The translations under genes were made by a program, and so were the position numbers. A stretch of DNA of 64,000 nt from Camarhynchus parvulus. Taxonomy: Eukaryota > Chordata > Aves > Passeriformes > Thraupidae. Shown piece by piece: positions 59,201 to 64,000 of the stretch. Below the pieces are notes generated by a model that saw only the letters and a list, made by a program, of their open reading frames with translations, did no database searches and was not told where the DNA came from. The DNA is taken from positions 1,178,001 to 1,242,000 of the forward strand of contig NC_044600.1 in the NCBI RefSeq assembly GCF_901933205.1. Direction: 5' to 3'. Every line of letters begins with the position of its first letter. Within the stretch, counting starts at the first letter, position 1.

Positions 59201-60300
59201 TTAAGTGCTTCAAAAAGTCCTTCATGAGGCCACATCATCTGTGTCCTGAGCTGAAGTGTCCATATCTACCACTTCAAAAAGCATTCTCCTTGCTATGGAT
59301 AAGCACTGAAAAGCAGCCTGGGCTAAGGACCCCTTCTCATTTCCTGAAAAACTGTTCACCACCCATCGAAGCTCACAAAAACATATCTAATGTTTGGCTA
59401 CAAAGGAGAATGACAACTGCACTAACATGATTTCAGTGCATCTAGTGTTCATAAAGAAATGACAATTTCAAGCTGTCACGCTGCTGAAGAATTCGAAAAT
59501 TGCTGTTGATGCACCATGTAGCCAGAGAACAGGTGCTAGAAATGATTGGAGAGCAGTTCATATTAAATAGAGACCTTTGGAAAAGAAAGGCACATTCTGC
59601 CAGGGAAATTTGGAGGTTCAGCTGATAACACATATTTATGAATACTGGCAAGCAATGGCAAAAGAACAGGAGGTAGAAAGAAAGAAAAAAAAATCTTGGA
59701 TGAACAGAGTGATCTCGCAGCAGCAAAGCAGATTTTCTCCACTGAGACATTATTGCCATACCCTGTGCAGGACAGTCAAACCTTTAATAATAACAATGAC
59801 ACAGCACGAGGAAGGCTTCCCTCTTGAAGAGAAGAATCAGTGGCTGCAGTTAATGAAAATCCTATTTTCCTAACATTAGCAGTATCTGAAGGACAATCTG
59901 GGTGCTTTGGGACACCCCACAGCCATTATCTCACAGAAGGTTAAATGGAGTTACCAACTCCTCAGCAACTTCCCTCTTTTCACTAAACTCAGAGCTGGGG
60001 GGATTCAGCTACAGATCCAAAGCAAAGATAGCCAGAGGTGTGCAGAAAGCTGCTGCAGCCAGCGTGTGGAACAGTGGGGAGCAGCTGGCAGGTTTTAATC
60101 TGGAACTGAGACAGTCCCCTCCAAAGAACCCAGAGAGTTCAGTGGCCCCTTTGTAGCTCTGTCTCTGGGGTTTCTGCTGCTTGTGTGACCAGGCTGCCTT
60201 TCCCAGAGCTACTGCAATACTGGGGCTGGGGGGTTCCTGGGGCAGGGAGACAGGAAAGGAAATAAAAATCAAATAAGCTCCCTCAGCTGTTGAAGTGGAA
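56256..60300. other. Unique sequence, no gene recognised
   Basis: AT-rich sequence with a poly-A run of 20-odd bases at 59106-59127. A minus-strand frame of 146 codons at 57915-58355 (hydrophobic, Leu/Phe-rich) has no recognised family. A donor-like ccaggtgaga at 58161 follows a + strand frame but no matching acceptor or domain supports an exon. Confidence 0.5.
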
Positions 60301-63300
60301 CCTCAAAGGCTGATAGAAAACTCTTTATCCTGGTACCTCCTCCTACAAACAGCTCTGAGACGCTCAGGACCCTGGAGTGCTCATCCCGAGCCCCCTGAGC
60401 ATTGTTCAGAGCTCCCAGACACAGCAGAGGTGATTTGGGACCACATTTGTGCCACTTCGATGCGTGGGTCTGCGTTAGGACAGAAAAACAGCTACAAGGG
60501 GAAACAGAGAACTTCTCCTGCTCTTCCTCCTGCTTCAGCCTCAGAGCCCCTCAAACCCTCAGGCTGCAGGAGCAGCAGGCACCACAGGTAGCACCCAGCC
60601 ACTGATTTTTATGGACACAGGGATGTGGAAAAGGCAAAACCAAACTCACCAAACATCCACCACCCACAGCCAGAGCCAGCCAGTGCTCCACAGCTCGTGG
60701 ATGGCTATAAATTCCACCCTGATCCCTGGTCACCTGCAATATTTTATTCCTGTAGTTATTCCAGGCTGGACATGGCAGTACAACCCCTCCTTTCTGAAAT
60801 CCCAACAATGTTTGCCTTCATGGGCACTTGTTTCAGCTAATTCCAGATTTTGACAGTTGCATAAACAAGCAATTTTTAATAAAAATTGCTCACCTTTATT
60901 TCAGTGAACATCTCCTTGATTCTGTTCTGTGTGATGGCAGCAGGAAGGGAATGATCAGACACTGTGGCAATGGAAATGCTGATAATATCTTATCAAATTG
61001 GTATTTCAGTCATAGCCTTTAAATAAACCTAGATTTGCATAACTTCCATTCTTCTACCCTTTTGTAAATGCAAATAAAATATCAGCACTGGGGAATCAGA
61101 AGCAGGTTGACAAATAAACCCTTGGGAAAGCCAGGTCCTGCCAGCTTCTCCTCTTTGCCTGAATATCCCTCTTTCCAACAGCCACAATGAGCAGCATTTT
61201 TCCAAGCCTAAGACACACAGGTTTGAATTCAGGAATAGCTGAGGGGAATCTAGAGAGATTCCAGAGAGATCTAGTTCACAAAACATGTTTTCAGAGCTTA
61301 ACCCATATAAAGTTCCTGTAAACTCGAAGCTTCTGGATTTGAACCCATCCTAAACAAGAACAAATCCACTGGGTATCCATTGCTGTATTTGAAATTCAGT
61401 TCTAGGTCAGCAGAAAAGAAGTCACGGTTGAGGCTTTAGGGAGGGTAAAGAATAAAAAAATCCCAAAATCACACCTGAAGTGTCTGATAAGAACTTTGTA
61501 AGTGACTTGTAGCTGATGTGACAGACCTGGGTGATGAAAGTCTTGCACCCAACAGCCACATTCTGGTTTTGCTCTGCAGAAAAGGCTTCTGTTCATTCCT
61601 GGGCTGTCAGGCTGTGGTGCAGTGAACTGCCCTGGACATCACAAACTACTGCAAGCCAGCCAAGGCAGCAAGACAGGGCTCTGCTAAGATCACCAAACAC
61701 TCACTGGGACAAAGACAAACCAGCTCCTGAAGAGGCAGACAGAGCACGGGGGAGCCCAGTGACCTTCACAGGATCCCCACAGCCCCAGGGGCACAGGCTC
61801 CCTAATTACACGGGTATTTTGCTAATGTGCCAAGAGAGATGAGTGCACGGAACCCAACCACCCTGCTGGGCCTGCTTCTCAAATCTTTCAAAGGTCAAAA
61901 AGAAACTGGAAGCAATCTAAAATGTCCTGCTCCTGCTCCTCTGTCCCCAGTGACACTTTGGAGCCACGTGCTGGGCTAAGCAGCTCGACACAGAAAGCAC
62001 TTGGCCGTGTCTGCCCAGAAGGGAGTACATGGAAAAGCATTTCACATTGACCTGTCTGTGCTCCCATCCCCAGCAGCTGGAAACCACTGATGGCCAGCAA
62101 GGGGTGCATCTGAAAGTCCTTCCTGTGAGCATCCATGGTACAAAGTTTAAATGTGAGTAAGCAACGCCAGTAACTTCAGTGGGCTCCCACGAACGGCTCT
62201 GTCCTCCCCAAAAAGGTGAAATGTTTGGTTCCCAGACTGCCCAGTGCAGGAGATTGGGCATGGCCAGCACAGGACAGGGACACCTGGGGAGTGCAGGGGT
62301 GTCAGAGGGGGTGCAGTGACCCCAGGACAAGTTCTGCCCCCCAACTGAGTTGGAGATGCCCTCTGGTAGCCCAGGGTGCAGGGTGTACCTTTAATTCAGC
62401 CACTCGGAGATTTTTAAGGTAAATCCTGATGTGAGTAGCAAAGCCTTGGTTGCTTGAGTGGGACTTTTTCTTTTCAAGTAAAGCTTTAAGGTTTCTTTGC
62501 CACAAGCTTCCCCTCACTCTCTCTACACTTGATATGTGGTACAGCACGCAGGTTTTGTTTCCTGCTGAATTCACACTTTTTGTTTGCTTATATATTTCAA
62601 GATCTCAATCAATCATGTTGTCAAAACAGCCTTTTTGTATCATCTACCTACCAGCACTTGTCATTAGAGATGTTTAAAGCTCCAGTGCTGGAGAGAGTCT
62701 GATTTACGCTCTGACATCTCCCACACTGAGCTTATTATAGTCATGTATAAACTGCCCTTTCACAAGCTTTAATTAGGAAATAACAAATGGTTTGGGAGCA
62801 TGCTGTTAGGCAGTTTAGTCTTCCTAAATTCAGTGTTTCCACTGTACTCCACTGATCACAATGTCGTGCCATGCAACAATCATGTAGATTTCTAAATTTT
62901 TTGCTCTAACATTTAAATCTCTTTGCGACCTTTTCCCTTCTCCTCCGTCTCCTCCTCCCCAAACACATTTTACAGTTTTCTGAATTGTTCTAGATGCAAT
63001 ATTTCTGAGCTGAAACAGGAATAAGCTAAAAATAAGCAGTGCACCATCAGAAAACATTTATTTTATTAAAGGCCCACTGGAGAGGTGGCTTTCTTGGTAA
63101 CACACCATACCCTCTGCATTCTAATACACCACTACAGCCTCACCGTTTCACTAGGACTTTAATAAAAACTGAGATGAATTATATTGTTCAGCGGCTTGGA
63201 GTCACAAATTCCAGAAAGGGTTATATAGTTCAATTAACTAGTCACCACATTGCCAGAGCTTATTTTATACAGTAAAGTTAACACTGGGGAAATGCATCTG

Positions 63301-64000
63301 CAGCAGTTGCTGCAGCCCACGGTGTTACATCAAGCACAGTCTGGAGAGACAATCACACAGACCCCCAAAATAAAAGGCAGAGGAAGTTCTAGAGGTGGAA
63401 CATGAAGCAATACTTCAGATGTGTATCCATGCATCTCTCGCTTGCAAAACTTTGTTTCCCATGTCTAAAGTGGAATCGTTTATTTAGAGAAGATGCTGAT
63501 TTGAAGCTCCCTGACACAGCCAGTCCTGCAGCTCCTGTTTATTTCCCAAAAGGATCTGGTTCAGTGTTTATGAGGCAAAGTCCCACCTGCAATCAGTCAC
63601 TGCTGTGCAGCAGAGTAAAGAACTCTGACCAGATTCACCACTGCAGCTGCCCACAGATTACTCCAGTCCCAAACTGCGCTTTCACTGCACAGAGCCAATG
63701 GCAGCAACAGGGTCTGAAAGGGCTCAGGACGTTCCTCTGAGTTCCTTGGCTGCTTTATCCCACCTGAGAGCTGCTCACTGCCCAGTACATGGTACCTCAC
63801 CCCTCCAGCACAGCTCAGGGTGCCTCACGCCACTGTTCCTGTGGTTGGGTACCAGATTTGCTCCAAATGCCTTTTCCTTATTATTCCACAGCCTCTAGTC
63901 CCTGTCTCCTGTGAGAGAAGCTCCTGCACAGCCTGGTCCTGGTGCTGGGCTCTCCCTCCCTGCCATGGACACTTCTGTGAGGGATGCTGAAGGAAATAAA
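60301..64000. other. Unique sequence, no gene recognised
   Basis: Non-repetitive to the end of the window. Frames reach 137 codons on the minus strand at 61917-62330 without a domain. AT-rich stretches at 62690-62920 and 63000-63280 lack repeats. No RNA gene or mobile element is recognised. Confidence 0.5.

Overview
The window looks like gene-free nuclear DNA from a bird, most likely a songbird (passerine). Three observations point there. Several LTR copies resemble endogenous-retrovirus LTR families that I associate with passerine genomes. There is the 3' tail of a CR1 LINE in its usual avian form. A nuclear copy of mitochondrial DNA has the order 16S rRNA, tRNA-Leu(UUR), ND1, and its sequence reads as bird-like. 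Species assignment is inference; no database was searched.

I find no protein-coding gene that I can support. The long open frames fall almost entirely inside tandem repeats, where a repeat unit without stop codons keeps several frames open at once. The rest are short, low-complexity or lack a recognisable domain. The window may be intergenic or may lie inside a long intron; the sequence does not decide this.

Layout. 1-9 kb: unique sequence with minisatellites at 1.88-2.24, 2.52-2.64, 3.99-4.63 and 8.97-9.00 kb, and a short CR1 tail at 7.12 kb. 9-10.5 kb: an LTR-like element whose polyadenylation-signal segment is amplified, then a complete family-A LTR. 12-16.7 kb: four tandem arrays, the largest being 43 units of 19 bp. 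19.5-20.0 kb: the mitochondrial insertion, bounded by 25-bp direct repeats. 23.6-24.3 kb: a degenerate telomere-like array of 32 hexamers, an (ATG)n tract and a 45-bp repeat. 24.3-33.9 kb: largely AT-rich, repeat-poor sequence with one ancient CR1/L3-like LINE fragment at 32.2-32.5 kb. 34.0-34.5 kb: a reverse-oriented family-B LTR expanded by a pentanucleotide repeat. 37.0 kb: an A-rich array. 38.5-38.7 kb: an LTR-like fragment interrupted by a 35-nt insertion. 42.5-42.9 kb: an unexpanded family-B LTR. 44.1-44.8 and 46.3-46.6 kb: minisatellites. 48.4 and 50.1 kb: two more family-A LTRs. 53.0-53.3 and 55.5-56.3 kb: arrays rich in splice-donor-like motifs. 56.3-64 kb: unique sequence.

There are no genes here to work together. 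The notable content is structural: many unrelated tandem arrays, solo LTRs that seed or contain tandem repeats, a mitochondrial insertion with duplicated flanks, and an interstitial telomere-like tract. I did not find a convincing new biochemical system.
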